From positions 1 to 64,000 of the forward strand of contig CABVRX010000001.1 of NCBI GenBank assembly GCA_902500825.1: 64,000 nt of DNA. The letters run 5' to 3'. Positions 32,966 through 42,069 of the stretch are shown here, piece after piece (the first letter of the stretch is position 1; every line of letters begins with the position of its first letter). The notes below the pieces were generated by a model that worked only from the letters and a program-made list of their open reading frames with translations, did no database searches and was not told the origin of the DNA. A program made the translations under genes and the position numbers. The stretch is from an uncultured Nitrospira sp. (GTDB lineage Bacteria > Nitrospirota > Nitrospiria > Nitrospirales > Nitrospiraceae).

Positions 32966-35900
32966 ATGAACAACGGGACAACCGACGGAGCTGAATCCAC
33001 GGAGGCGTCGGTCGCCGTCCAGATCCTTGCCGATCCGACAGTTAGCTACGCTTCTTACCAGAATAGCGTTCCTCTCCTCCGCAGCCTCATCGTCACCAAT
33101 ACCTCTGACAATGCACTACGCGACCTCGAAATCTCTGTGCGTTGCGAGCCTGAATTCGCAGAGGCAATGCGGTTTCAGTTTGAGCGGCTGGATCCCAAGG
33201 AAACTCGGCGTATTGACGCCCTGGACCTGAAATTTCGACATCAATACCTCGCGGAGCTTAACGAGGCGGAGCGTGGCCGTGTGATCGTTGACATTAGTTC
33301 GTTAGAAACGAAGCTCTCCCGCACTGATCATGCGGTGGACGTGTTGGCATATGATCAATGGGGGGGCGTCCGTGCGTTGCCGGAATTGCTGGCCGCCTTT
33401 TCCCTCCCGAACAATCCTGCCGTCGATCGCATGATCTCTCAGGCCAGTGAACTTTTGTCTAAGACCGGTGGCGGTTGTTCGATGAACGGTTACCAGTCGA
33501 AGAACCGCGAGGACGTATGGGCGCAGGTTTCAGCGCTCTATAGCACGATTGGAGACTCTAACCTGCATTACAGCGAGCCGCCAGCCTCATTCACCAACGA
33601 TGGCCAGAAGATTCGTACGCCGGGCCGGGTGCTCTCGGGTGGGATCGCGACCTGCATGGACCTCGCCATGCTGTTCGCTTCTTGCCTCGAGCAGGCTGGC
33701 CTCAACCCGGTCGTGTTACTCAAGAAGGGGCATGCGTGGGTCGGCTGCTGGCTCATCAATACGACATTCTCGACACCGGCATTCGACGATGGTCAGGCGG
33801 TGCGCAAGCGGATTGCCAGCGGCGAGTTGATTGCATTCGAAACTACCATGCTGACTCATCGGCCAAGGCCCTCGCTGCGAGTATCCTGTGAGCATGGATT
33901 GGGGCACCTACAGCAGGAAGGCGAATTTCTGTTTGCTGTCGACGTCAAGCGCGCACGCATCGAACAAGTGAGGCCGTTGCCAAGCAAGACCGAAGCCGCG
34001 ATTGCCGAAGAAGACCGGTTGCCAGGGCGAGTCGCCGATACGGGTGTCGAGCTGTCTCCAGCGCTGCCGCCCCTAGACGGTGAGACATTCCTGCTCGACG
34101 AGAACGTGCGTCCAGAAACACCGGAAGGGCGGCTCGCTCGCTGGAAGTCAAAACTCCTAGATCTCACATTGCGCAACCGCCTGATCAATTTCAAACCGAC
34201 GAAGGTTATGCTGCCGTTGCGAGTGCCGGACCCGGCTCATCTGGAGGATGCATTGGCTGACGGGCAAGAATGGAAGTTTAGACCGTTACCGCAGATCATG
34301 CAGGGTTCGGATCCGCGAGTTGCCTCTGTTGCTGCAAAACGTACCGGCGAGGATCCGGTCGAGACGGCTGCGAAGCAGGCGATGGAGCAGAAGGAACTGC
34401 TCGCCGCCGTTGAGCCGAAGATCCTTGATGCTCGACTTTATGAAATTTACAGCACCGCACGCCTTGGACTAGAGGAAGGCGGCGCCAATACACTCTATCT
34501 GGCGCTCGGCTTTCTGAGCTGGGCCGAAGATGAACGAGCGGAAAAGACTCATCTTGCCCCGATTCTGCTGGTGCCGGTCACCCTCACGCGTCAGTCGGTG
34601 AGGACCGGCTATGCCATCAAACGACACGATGACGAAACCATCGTCAATCCGACACTGGTTCAATTGCTGCGCGAGAATTTCCAGTTGACGTTGAGAGGGC
34701 TCGATCCTCTGCCGACCGACGGAAACGGCGTGGACGTGAAGAAAATCTGGCAGATCTTCCGCATCGCAGTGAAGGAAATTCCACGCTGGGAAGTAAGAGA
34801 GGACGTCTACCTCGGCATCTTCTCCTTCACCAAGTATTTGATGTGGAAGGATTTGCAGGATCGCACGCAGCAGCTCCAGCAAAACCGTGTGGTGGATCAC
34901 TTGATCGAGCGTCCTCGGGAGCCTATCGGCGCTGGTGAGGATCTTTCTCCGCGCGAAGACCTCGACGAACGCCATGCGCCCGAGGACCTACTTGCGCCGC
35001 TACTGGCCGACTCTTCGCAATTGAATGCCCTGAGCCGTGCAGGTGAGGGTCATGACTTCGCGCTGGAGGGGCCACCAGGCACGGGGAAGTCCCAGACCAT
35101 CACTAATCTGATCGCGCATTTTTTGGGACACGGTAAGACGGTATTGTTTGTCTCGGAAAAAATGGCGGCACTCGACGTGGTCGAGCGTCGCCTTAAAGCG
35201 ATCGGGCTAGGGCCGTTTTGTCTGGAGCTACATTCGGCCAAGGCGCGCAAGACGGAGGTTCTTGCCCAGTTGCGCGAGGCCATGGACGCTGCTCGCGGCA
35301 TGGCGGGAAATTGGAAACACGAGGCGGAGCGCCTCGGCAGGCTGCGCGGCGATCTGAACGATTTCGTGAGAGCGCTGCACAGACGGCATCGCAACGGATT
35401 AACGGTGCGTGGAGCCACCGACACTGTAATTCGACATCAGGAGTGGACGCCCGCTCCCATGCCATGGCCGGACCCCGACATCCATGATGAAGAGACGTTG
35501 GACCGACTGCAGGAGACGATGCGCATTGCTCAGTCGGTCGCCGGCGAGCTTGGCAAGATCAAGAACAATCCGTTGTCCCTTGTACAGCACACCGAGTGGA
35601 CGAACGCCTGGGAAGAGCGCCTGCTCAAAGAGGCGGCGGCCCTGGAAGCAGTGGTCTCTCGGTTTCAAGAGGTCGCCATCGCTATTACTCCGATGCTGGG
35701 CATTCGATTAGACACGCCTTCGGCTGTCTTGCTGGACGCCGTCGATGGGTTGATTGACATCTTGCTGCAGGCGCCGCATGTGCCTAAAGAATTTGCCGCT
35801 CACGGTGGAAACCCGACTGTTCGAGCCAGCATGCAGACCGTTCGACAGCATGGAGAACGTCGGCAGGCTCATTGGCGGCGGTTATCTGAAAGATTCAAGT

Positions 35901-38254
35901 CCGAGGTTGCAGAAGTAAACGGTGCACAGCTAGCTCAGGATTGGAATCTCGCATCCAAAGCTTGGTGGCCCAAGCGCTGGTTTTTGCAGCGAGCGGTGAT
36001 GAGTCGTCTGGTGCCTTACACCTCCAATCAAAGACGACCCACTGTCGAAGAAATGCCGCCCCTGCTTGACACCTTGCGTCACCTGAATGTTGAAGATCAT
36101 GAGCTGAAAGCTTTAGAGGCGCATTGTGTCGAATTGCTGGGATGCGAATACAAGGGTCCGGATACAGATTGGGCGGCAGTGCATCGCTACGAACAGTGGG
36201 GAGCGCGTTTCGAGGAAGCGATCGGGAGAGTTGCGAACGGTAGTGATGAATCTACGATCGTGACCGTGAACGAACAGTTGTACAAGCTTGTAGGTGAGCA
36301 ACGCAGCCTGCTTCTTCCCACAGGGAATGGCAGCGGTAGACTGTCCGCGTTCCGCGATGCCTGGCATGGGCTTCGGAACCAGATTACAGTGGTAGCCGAC
36401 CTTTCAGGTGCCGGGAAGGCCTTGTCTGGAGAACCCGTCGTCGCAGGGCTGCCCAGCCGGGTGAGAACGATTGTCGGCGGGTGGGTTTCGTCTCGGCGCT
36501 ACTTGAAGTTGTGGTGTCGATGGCGGAAGTTGCGCGGGCAGGTCTTATCTGCGGGACAGGAGGCTGTCATTCGTGCAGTGGAAGAGGAACAGATACCTGT
36601 CCAGAATCTCCATACCTATGCCGACTATTCCTACCAAAACTGGTGGTTGAAAGCCGTGATTGACCGTGAACCGGCTCTCCGGAATTTCGCGAGCGCCGAC
36701 CATGACCGGAAAATCCTGGAGTTCCGGCAGACCGACGAGCGCTTCCAGAAGCTCACCGAGCGATATATCGTGGCCGTACTGGCAGGAAAGGTGCCACGGC
36801 AGCAGTCGAGAGAAAAACCAGACAAGGAAATAGCGCTGGTCTTGCACGAGCTTGCGAAGCAGCGAGCGCACTTGCCGGTGCGGCAACTGGTTCACCGTAT
36901 CCCCAATCTGCTTCCCAAGCTTAAACCCTGTCTGCTCATGTCGCCGTTGTCGGTTGCACAATACCTGGACGCCGCGCATTCGAACTTCGATGTGGTGGTG
37001 TTCGACGAAGCGTCCCAGATTCCGGTCTGGGACGCGGTCGGCGCCATCGCCCGAGGCAAGCAACTCATCGTGGTGGGTGATCCCAAACAGCTTCCGCCCA
37101 CCAACTTTTTCAATCGGGCAGATGGTGCCGAAGATGATGCTTCGGGTAACGAGGAAGATGCATTGGTCCCGGACCTGGAAAGCATACTGGATGAATGTCT
37201 GGGCGCCGGATTGCCCACGCTGCGTCTGGAATGGCACTACCGCAGTCGGCACGAAAGCCTGATCACTTTTTCGAACCACCGCTACTATGATTCCAGATTG
37301 ATTACCTTTCCGTCACCTGTGACAAATGATCTAGCTGTGAGACTGAACCTGGTAGACGGTATATACGATCGAGGTGCCACCCGTACAAACCGGGCCGAAG
37401 CCGACGCCATTGTCAAAGAGATCGTCACGCACTTTTCGGACGAATCGCGGCAAAAACTGACGATGGGCGTGGTGACGTTCAATCAGACGCAGCAGCGACT
37501 CATCGAAACGTTGTTGGACGAGGAATTACGCAAACATCCCGAGATTGAACAGCACATCGCCGAGCATGGGCCGGAACGGCTGTTCATCAAAAACCTTGAG
37601 AATGTGCAGGGTGACGAACGAGATCTCATCCTGTTCTCGATCACATATGGCAAGGACGTGGCGGGGAAGATGGCCATGAATTTCGGCCCGATCAACCAGG
37701 AAGGCGGACAGCGACGGCTGAACGTAGCAATCACCAGAGCACGGACTGGGGTGACGATCTTCAGTTCCATCCGCCCCGACGACATCGATCTATCTAAAAC
37801 CCGCTCAGCTGGCATCGCCGATCTGAAAAATTACCTCGAGTTTGTTATCAAAGGTCCACGCGCCATCATAGAGCAGGCCATCCCGACCGGTCTGGAACCT
37901 GAGAGTCCGCTGGAAATCGAAATTATCCGTGCCTTGCGCAACAAAGGTTGGACCGTGCACCCCCAGGTCGGCTGTTCCGGCTACCGGATCGACATGGCCG
38001 TCGTTCATCCGCAAAAGCAGGGAAGATATCTTCTGGGGATCGAGTGCGACGGGGCGACATATCACTCCTTGCCCACGGCACGTGATCGAGATCGGCTGCG
38101 TCAATTCGTGCTAGAAGACCTGGGCTGGACGCTGCATCGGGTATGGTCAACTGACTGGTGGAACGATCCGGAGCGGGAAATAGAGAAGCTGGAATGGTCA
38201 ATCAATAAACGATTAGCCACTGAATCGTCTCAACGATCAGGCTGCATAGAGTAA
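32966..38254 (+). CDS. DUF4011 / SF1 helicase / Vsr-like nuclease protein (anti-phage type)
   Basis: 1762 residues. An N-terminal domain includes a transglutaminase-like pair, C230 (GGIATCMDLA) and H256 (KKGHAWVGCW). A DUF4011 region follows (RWKSKLLDLTLRNRLINFKP, about 390-410). The SF1 helicase has P-loop GPPGTGKS (702-709, K708), Walker B DEAS (1347-1350), GDPKQLPPTNFF, YRSRHESL and the late motif NVAITRAR. The C-terminus (about 1640-1745) has a Vsr/MTES_1575-type PD-(D/E)xK nuclease: YRIDMAV then GIECDG and RDRDRLRQ. I recall this architecture as hhe (DUF4011-helicase-Vsr) in the Gao et al. 2020 defence screen. It is a single-gene insert between the GGDEF-like gene and flgF, with a modest AGGTGG before ATG 32966. 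Confidence 0.85.
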   Translation: MNNGTTDGAESTEASVAVQILADPTVSYASYQNSVPLLRSLIVTNTSDNALRDLEISVRCEPEFAEAMRFQFERLDPKETRRIDALDLKFRHQYLAELNEAERGRVIVDISSLETKLSRTDHAVDVLAYDQWGGVRALPELLAAFSLPNNPAVDRMISQASELLSKTGGGCSMNGYQSKNREDVWAQVSALYSTIGDSNLHYSEPPASFTNDGQKIRTPGRVLSGGIATCMDLAMLFASCLEQAGLNPVVLLKKGHAWVGCWLINTTFSTPAFDDGQAVRKRIASGELIAFETTMLTHRPRPSLRVSCEHGLGHLQQEGEFLFAVDVKRARIEQVRPLPSKTEAAIAEEDRLPGRVADTGVELSPALPPLDGETFLLDENVRPETPEGRLARWKSKLLDLTLRNRLINFKPTKVMLPLRVPDPAHLEDALADGQEWKFRPLPQIMQGSDPRVASVAAKRTGEDPVETAAKQAMEQKELLAAVEPKILDARLYEIYSTARLGLEEGGANTLYLALGFLSWAEDERAEKTHLAPILLVPVTLTRQSVRTGYAIKRHDDETIVNPTLVQLLRENFQLTLRGLDPLPTDGNGVDVKKIWQIFRIAVKEIPRWEVREDVYLGIFSFTKYLMWKDLQDRTQQLQQNRVVDHLIERPREPIGAGEDLSPREDLDERHAPEDLLAPLLADSSQLNALSRAGEGHDFALEGPPGTGKSQTITNLIAHFLGHGKTVLFVSEKMAALDVVERRLKAIGLGPFCLELHSAKARKTEVLAQLREAMDAARGMAGNWKHEAERLGRLRGDLNDFVRALHRRHRNGLTVRGATDTVIRHQEWTPAPMPWPDPDIHDEETLDRLQETMRIAQSVAGELGKIKNNPLSLVQHTEWTNAWEERLLKEAAALEAVVSRFQEVAIAITPMLGIRLDTPSAVLLDAVDGLIDILLQAPHVPKEFAAHGGNPTVRASMQTVRQHGERRQAHWRRLSERFKSEVAEVNGAQLAQDWNLASKAWWPKRWFLQRAVMSRLVPYTSNQRRPTVEEMPPLLDTLRHLNVEDHELKALEAHCVELLGCEYKGPDTDWAAVHRYEQWGARFEEAIGRVANGSDESTIVTVNEQLYKLVGEQRSLLLPTGNGSGRLSAFRDAWHGLRNQITVVADLSGAGKALSGEPVVAGLPSRVRTIVGGWVSSRRYLKLWCRWRKLRGQVLSAGQEAVIRAVEEEQIPVQNLHTYADYSYQNWWLKAVIDREPALRNFASADHDRKILEFRQTDERFQKLTERYIVAVLAGKVPRQQSREKPDKEIALVLHELAKQRAHLPVRQLVHRIPNLLPKLKPCLLMSPLSVAQYLDAAHSNFDVVVFDEASQIPVWDAVGAIARGKQLIVVGDPKQLPPTNFFNRADGAEDDASGNEEDALVPDLESILDECLGAGLPTLRLEWHYRSRHESLITFSNHRYYDSRLITFPSPVTNDLAVRLNLVDGIYDRGATRTNRAEADAIVKEIVTHFSDESRQKLTMGVVTFNQTQQRLIETLLDEELRKHPEIEQHIAEHGPERLFIKNLENVQGDERDLILFSITYGKDVAGKMAMNFGPINQEGGQRRLNVAITRARTGVTIFSSIRPDDIDLSKTRSAGIADLKNYLEFVIKGPRAIIEQAIPTGLEPESPLEIEIIRALRNKGWTVHPQVGCSGYRIDMAVVHPQKQGRYLLGIECDGATYHSLPTARDRDRLRQFVLEDLGWTLHRVWSTDWWNDPEREIEKLEWSINKRLATESSQRSGCIE

Positions 38255-38508
38255 CTCTCCTTGGCGCAAGATGTCGGCAGGGAACGAGGCCATGACGTGG
38301 GCGATTGTTGACCTGCAGGCGACCGATCATCCAACTAGGCATATTTTTCACTGAGCCTGGTAAGAATAGCCTAATAATATCCTGTCAGTGATGACGACTT
38401 CCCTCATTCCTTCTTCCATCGGTATTCAGTCTTCTTAATCTCCTAAGGAATTGACTCATTTCCGATCATCCGTTGGTACTTATCCCAACAATATTTCGTC
38501 GGTGAGCC

Positions 38509-38524
38509 TGGCATGAGGGTTGCT
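38509..38524 (+). promoter_or_regulatory. sigma-54 promoter of flgF-flgG-...
   Basis: TGGCATGAGGGTTGCT has GG, ten bases, GC and TTGCT, the closest full match in the window apart from a T for C in TGGCAC. Predicted start near 38535, 22 nt before flgF. The rest of the gap 38255-38508 holds no gene, repeat or clear terminator that I can see. Confidence 0.8.
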
Positions 38525-38556
38525 GTTCTCTCTCGAAGACAAAAGGAGTCGGCAAC

Positions 38557-39327
38557 ATGAATCGAGGTATTTATCCTATCTTGTCCGGAGCACTGGCCCA
38601 CGAGCGGCGGATGCAGGTGTTCGCGAACAACATGGCCAATGTGAATACCGCGGGTTTTAAGCAGGACGAACAGGCGTTCAAAGCCATATTCCCACGATAT
38701 CACGCGGTCGTTCCGACTGGAGGCCGAACCATGGGATTGGCCCAACAGATCATGGCCAGGCCGTTTGGACCGACTGAGCGCGCGTTTGTCGCGCCGCACC
38801 AGATCAAGACCACATTTGAGCCGGGCCGCATTCGACTGACCGGTAATCCGCTGGACATCGCTGTTCAAGGACGAGGGTTTTTGGAAGTACAGACGCCTCA
38901 AGGGCTTCGATATACCCGCAACGGCATGCTCTCGCTGGACAATCAACATCGGTTGGTGAACGGACTTGGCTATCCCGTGATGGGGACGAAAGGTGAGATC
39001 AAGATTCCTCCCGGCAAATTGGAAATCACGACACAGGGAGCCATCAAAGTCGATGATAAACCTGTGGCGACCATCAAAGTCATGGAGTTTGCGGATAACG
39101 ACATGCCACAGAAGTCGTCGGAAGGGCTTTTCTTTTCGGAGAAAGGCACAGTGGCCAAGAATCCGCAGATTCAGGTCGGGCATATCGAAGAATCCAACGT
39201 CAATTCCATCGGTGAGATGGTAAAGATGATTCAGGGCATGCGTAACTACGAATCGACGCAAAAGCTGATTCAGACGCTTGATCGAATGGCCGAAGTCGCG
39301 ATTCAAGACGTAGGGCGGGTGCTATGA
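38557..39327 (+). CDS. flgF: flagellar rod protein FlgF
   Basis: 256 residues. N-terminal YPILSGALAHERRMQVFANN, MANVNTAGFKQDEQ and the C-terminal HIEESNVNSIGEMVKMIQGM, RNYESTQKLIQTLD are the typical paired rod helices. Its length and its place before flgG fit FlgF, a proximal rod part; the distinction from a second FlgG rests on order. AAAAGGAG lies 10 nt before ATG 38557. flgG follows after a 112-nt gap. Confidence 0.9.
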   Translation: MNRGIYPILSGALAHERRMQVFANNMANVNTAGFKQDEQAFKAIFPRYHAVVPTGGRTMGLAQQIMARPFGPTERAFVAPHQIKTTFEPGRIRLTGNPLDIAVQGRGFLEVQTPQGLRYTRNGMLSLDNQHRLVNGLGYPVMGTKGEIKIPPGKLEITTQGAIKVDDKPVATIKVMEFADNDMPQKSSEGLFFSEKGTVAKNPQIQVGHIEESNVNSIGEMVKMIQGMRNYESTQKLIQTLDRMAEVAIQDVGRVL

Positions 39328-39439
39328 GACGGAATGCGCATGACCGATGGCCGATAGCTGTTGGCAAGGCTTGGAAATCAGCTGATGGGGAATCTCTTGC
39401 GGTCAGCTATCTGCTATCAGTTCTTCTTTGGAGGGTTCT

Positions 39440-40231
39440 ATGATTCGAGCGATGTGGACAGCGGCGACCGGCATGACGGCTCAACAGATCAACGTCGACA
39501 CCGTCGCCCATAACCTTGCCAACGTTAATACCAATTCCTTCAAACGCAGCCGCGCGGAGTTTGCAGACCTGCTCTATCAAATTCAACGACTTCCCGGCAC
39601 GAATGCGTCCAACGTCGGAGTCTTTCCAGTCGGCATCCAGGTAGGTGCCGGAGTTCGACCGACAACGGTGGCAAAAGAATGGATGCAAGGCAATATGCGC
39701 CAAACGAACAACGAACTGGACCTAGCGATCGACGGCAACGGATTTTTTCAAGTGTCTCGTCCCGACGGAACGATCATGTACACCAGAAATGGTTCATTTA
39801 AACGCGACAACGTGGGGAACCTTGTGACCGGCGACGGCGATCTTCTGAATCCCGTGATTACGATTCCTTCCGGTGCGCTGAAGGTGGATATCGGTCAGGA
39901 CGGTACCGTCTCCGTATTGCTTCCAGGAGTCACTCAGGCTTCGCAAGTGGGGCAAATCCAACTCACGCGGTTCGACAATCCTTCCGGCTTGGTCGCCATG
40001 GGGAACAATCTCTTCATTGACAGCTTTGCATCAGGACCTCCGACGCAAGGGACAGGCGGCTTCACAACCGGTTTCGGCACGATCCAGCAGGGATTTTTGG
40101 AGAGCTCGAATGTCAATCTCGCTGAAGAGATGGTCAATATGATCATTGCCCAGCGAAGTTACGAGATCAACTCGAAGACAATCCAGGCTTCCGATGAAAT
40201 GATGGCCATTGCCAATAATCTTCGACGATAA
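39440..40231 (+). CDS. flgG: flagellar distal rod protein FlgG
   Basis: 263 residues, the standard FlgG length. MIRAMWTAATGMTAQQINVD, then HNLANVNTNSFKRSRAEFAD and the C-terminal SNVNLAEEMVNMIIAQRSYE, INSKTIQASDEMM match the family very closely. FlgG polymerises into the distal rod that crosses the peptidoglycan and outer membrane. GGAGGG lies 5 nt before ATG 39440; the upstream in-frame codon at 39428 overlaps that site. Confidence 0.96.
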   Translation: MIRAMWTAATGMTAQQINVDTVAHNLANVNTNSFKRSRAEFADLLYQIQRLPGTNASNVGVFPVGIQVGAGVRPTTVAKEWMQGNMRQTNNELDLAIDGNGFFQVSRPDGTIMYTRNGSFKRDNVGNLVTGDGDLLNPVITIPSGALKVDIGQDGTVSVLLPGVTQASQVGQIQLTRFDNPSGLVAMGNNLFIDSFASGPPTQGTGGFTTGFGTIQQGFLESSNVNLAEEMVNMIIAQRSYEINSKTIQASDEMMAIANNLRR

Positions 40232-40241
40232 GGAACACTTC

Positions 40242-41042
40242 ATGCCTAGCCTCTTGCCGATCCTGATCATGCTCCTGTTACCAGGAGTCTCTGATGTCGC
40301 GACAGCAATCGCGGGGCCTAACGGCGATTCTCGCGCGACCTCATCGGCATCAAGAAGTCAGATCCATCGGGCGGCCGACACCGTTGTGGATCGAGGGGTT
40401 GTCAGCGAGGTCAATGCCGAGCTGATTCGGAAGGCCATTCAGAAACATCTGGAGAGCGAGTGGGGACGCAAGGTCAAGACGGTGCATGTGACTATTTTGG
40501 AACCGGCTGACCCGGTGATGATCCCCGGAGGGACGGTGGAACTATCTATTATTCCTACTCCTTTGGAAGAAGGCCTAGGGCGACGCATGTTTCATGTGGA
40601 AGCGGTGGCGAACGGAAAATCCCGGAAGACAATTCAAGTTGTGGCCGATATTGCGGCGATGGTTGATGCTGTCGTTGTGACTCGCTTCCTAAAGGCCGAC
40701 GAATTAATCGATATGGGAGATCTCAAGACCGTCGGAATGAGGATTCATCAGGTGAACCATCCGTTCATCACAGATCAAGGTGAGGTCATAGGAAAGAGCG
40801 CTTCGCGGCCTCTTCCGCCCGACACCCCTCTGCGTCCAGCGTTCGTGAAGCTTCCGTTGGTGATTAAAAAAGGAGATCGAGTCCTTATCGAAGCGCGGCG
40901 AGGGGGGCTGTCGATTCGGGCCTATGGCGTGACGAAATCGAGCGGACAGGTCGGGCAGACCGTCATGGTCGCCAATCTGGATTCCGGCAGGGAGCTGAGA
41001 GCCAAAGTGGTGGCACCCAGTCTCGTTGAGGTGGACTTTTAG
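40242..41042 (+). CDS. flgA: P-ring assembly chaperone FlgA
   Basis: 266 residues with a signal peptide (PSLLPILIMLLLPGVSDVAT) and the SAF domain near the C-terminus (VVVTRFLKADELIDMGDLKT, then IGKSASRPLPPDTPLRPAFV, KKGDRVLIEARRGGLSIRAY). FlgA acts in the periplasm to help FlgI assemble the P ring. I start at ATG 40242 with AAGGA 7 nt upstream; an in-frame codon at 40209 lies inside flgG. It follows flgG by 10 nt. Confidence 0.9.
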   Translation: MPSLLPILIMLLLPGVSDVATAIAGPNGDSRATSSASRSQIHRAADTVVDRGVVSEVNAELIRKAIQKHLESEWGRKVKTVHVTILEPADPVMIPGGTVELSIIPTPLEEGLGRRMFHVEAVANGKSRKTIQVVADIAAMVDAVVVTRFLKADELIDMGDLKTVGMRIHQVNHPFITDQGEVIGKSASRPLPPDTPLRPAFVKLPLVIKKGDRVLIEARRGGLSIRAYGVTKSSGQVGQTVMVANLDSGRELRAKVVAPSLVEVDF

Positions 41043-41066
41043 AACGAGTTGAAAGAGGTTAAGGCT

Positions 41067-41768
41067 GTGCGCACTTGTCGCATGCATTTAATAACCGTGC
41101 ATTGTTTATGGATGGTGCCCTTGGTTTTTCTTGAAGGATGTTCGAGTCCGCCGAGTGTCTCGAACAAGGTCGTCGTGTCCCCATTACCACTCCCTAAGAC
41201 CGTAGGGTCTCTGTGGCAGGAGGAAAATGGGCGGGCCTATCTCTATGAGGATCTCCGCGCGATGCGCATCGGCGACATCCTTACCGTAAGGATCGTCGAA
41301 AAACACAAAGGATCGAAATCGGCGGATACGGAAGCCCAACGAGATTCGACCATTAAAAATAGTCTGATCGGCAGCGCGATGGGTTATATCGGAATACCAG
41401 GCCTACGGTTCAGCGATGAAACGAGGCGGGGGATGGGAATTGATGCGAGCGCCAGCAACAAGTTCGGAGGAAAAGGCGCGACCAGCCGTGAAGGAACTCT
41501 GACAGGGACCATCTCCACCATCGTGACCGAAGTGCTTCCCAACGGCGATCTGCGTATCGAAGGGCGTCGCGAAGTGACGGTGAACAGTGAAAAGCAGCTG
41601 ATGAGCATCGGCGGCATCGTGCGTCGAGTCGATGTCGATACCAAGAATACGGTTCTGTCATCCGCCATCGCCGATGCCAGAATCGAATATTCAGGTCTCG
41701 GTGTTCTCGACGATGTGCAGCGACCCGGGTGGTTCATCCGCATTCTTGATTGGGTCTATCCGTTCTGA
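41067..41768 (+). CDS. flgH: L-ring lipoprotein FlgH
   Basis: 233 residues from GTG 41067 (GAGG 9 nt upstream); ATG 41082 is an alternative. A lipoprotein signal ends in FLEGC; the Glu before Gly-Cys is unusual for a lipobox. Family motifs: GSLWQEENGRAYLYEDLRAM, RIGDILTVRIVEKHKGSKSA, and the end LPNGDLRIEGRREVTVNSEK. FlgH forms the outer-membrane L ring, which implies a Gram-negative envelope. It follows flgA by 24 nt. Confidence 0.93.
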   Translation: MRTCRMHLITVHCLWMVPLVFLEGCSSPPSVSNKVVVSPLPLPKTVGSLWQEENGRAYLYEDLRAMRIGDILTVRIVEKHKGSKSADTEAQRDSTIKNSLIGSAMGYIGIPGLRFSDETRRGMGIDASASNKFGGKGATSREGTLTGTISTIVTEVLPNGDLRIEGRREVTVNSEKQLMSIGGIVRRVDVDTKNTVLSSAIADARIEYSGLGVLDDVQRPGWFIRILDWVYPF

Positions 41769-41782
41769 GAAGGGATTGTTTG

Positions 41783-42049
41783 ATGACGGCTCCGCCGAGG
41801 CGTAGGACAACAAGGAGGGGCATTCCAAAGCGACGGCCCTTGAATCTCCTCACCCTGCAGATGATGGTCCAGAGTGGAGTCGTACGACGGGCTGATTTTG
41901 ATCCTCCCTCCTTCGGAAGCAGGACGCGATTCCATGTGCTGGATGATGTTGATGGTGACTCGGTGAAAGAAATGGTCTGTAAGCAGGGATGGTTGGCGCG
42001 CCTCTTACTGGGTCGTCGGTCACAGTTCTCCGTTTCGAAACGTTTGTAG
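41783..42049 (+). CDS. small basic protein between flgH and flgI, unknown
   Basis: 88 residues from ATG 41783, with AAGGGA 7 nt upstream, 14 nt after flgH and 20 nt before flgI. The first 30 residues are very basic (RRRTTRRGIPKRR), then LNLLTLQMMVQSGVVRRADF, a Trp-Leu-rich end and a basic tail. No signal peptide and no family that I recognise. Its spacing inside a tight operon supports expression; it may be lineage-specific. Confidence 0.55.
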   Translation: MTAPPRRRTTRRGIPKRRPLNLLTLQMMVQSGVVRRADFDPPSFGSRTRFHVLDDVDGDSVKEMVCKQGWLARLLLGRRSQFSVSKRL

Positions 42050-42069
42050 CGAGAATAGGTATTCCACCT

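Noticed and set aside
36545-37279. 244-codon minus-strand frame inside the helicase gene
   Set aside because: Shadow of the SF1 helicase motifs on the plus strand, with no homology of its own.
39362-39375. TGGCAAGGCTTGGA between flgF and flgG
   Set aside because: Spacing and -12 box do not fit sigma-54.
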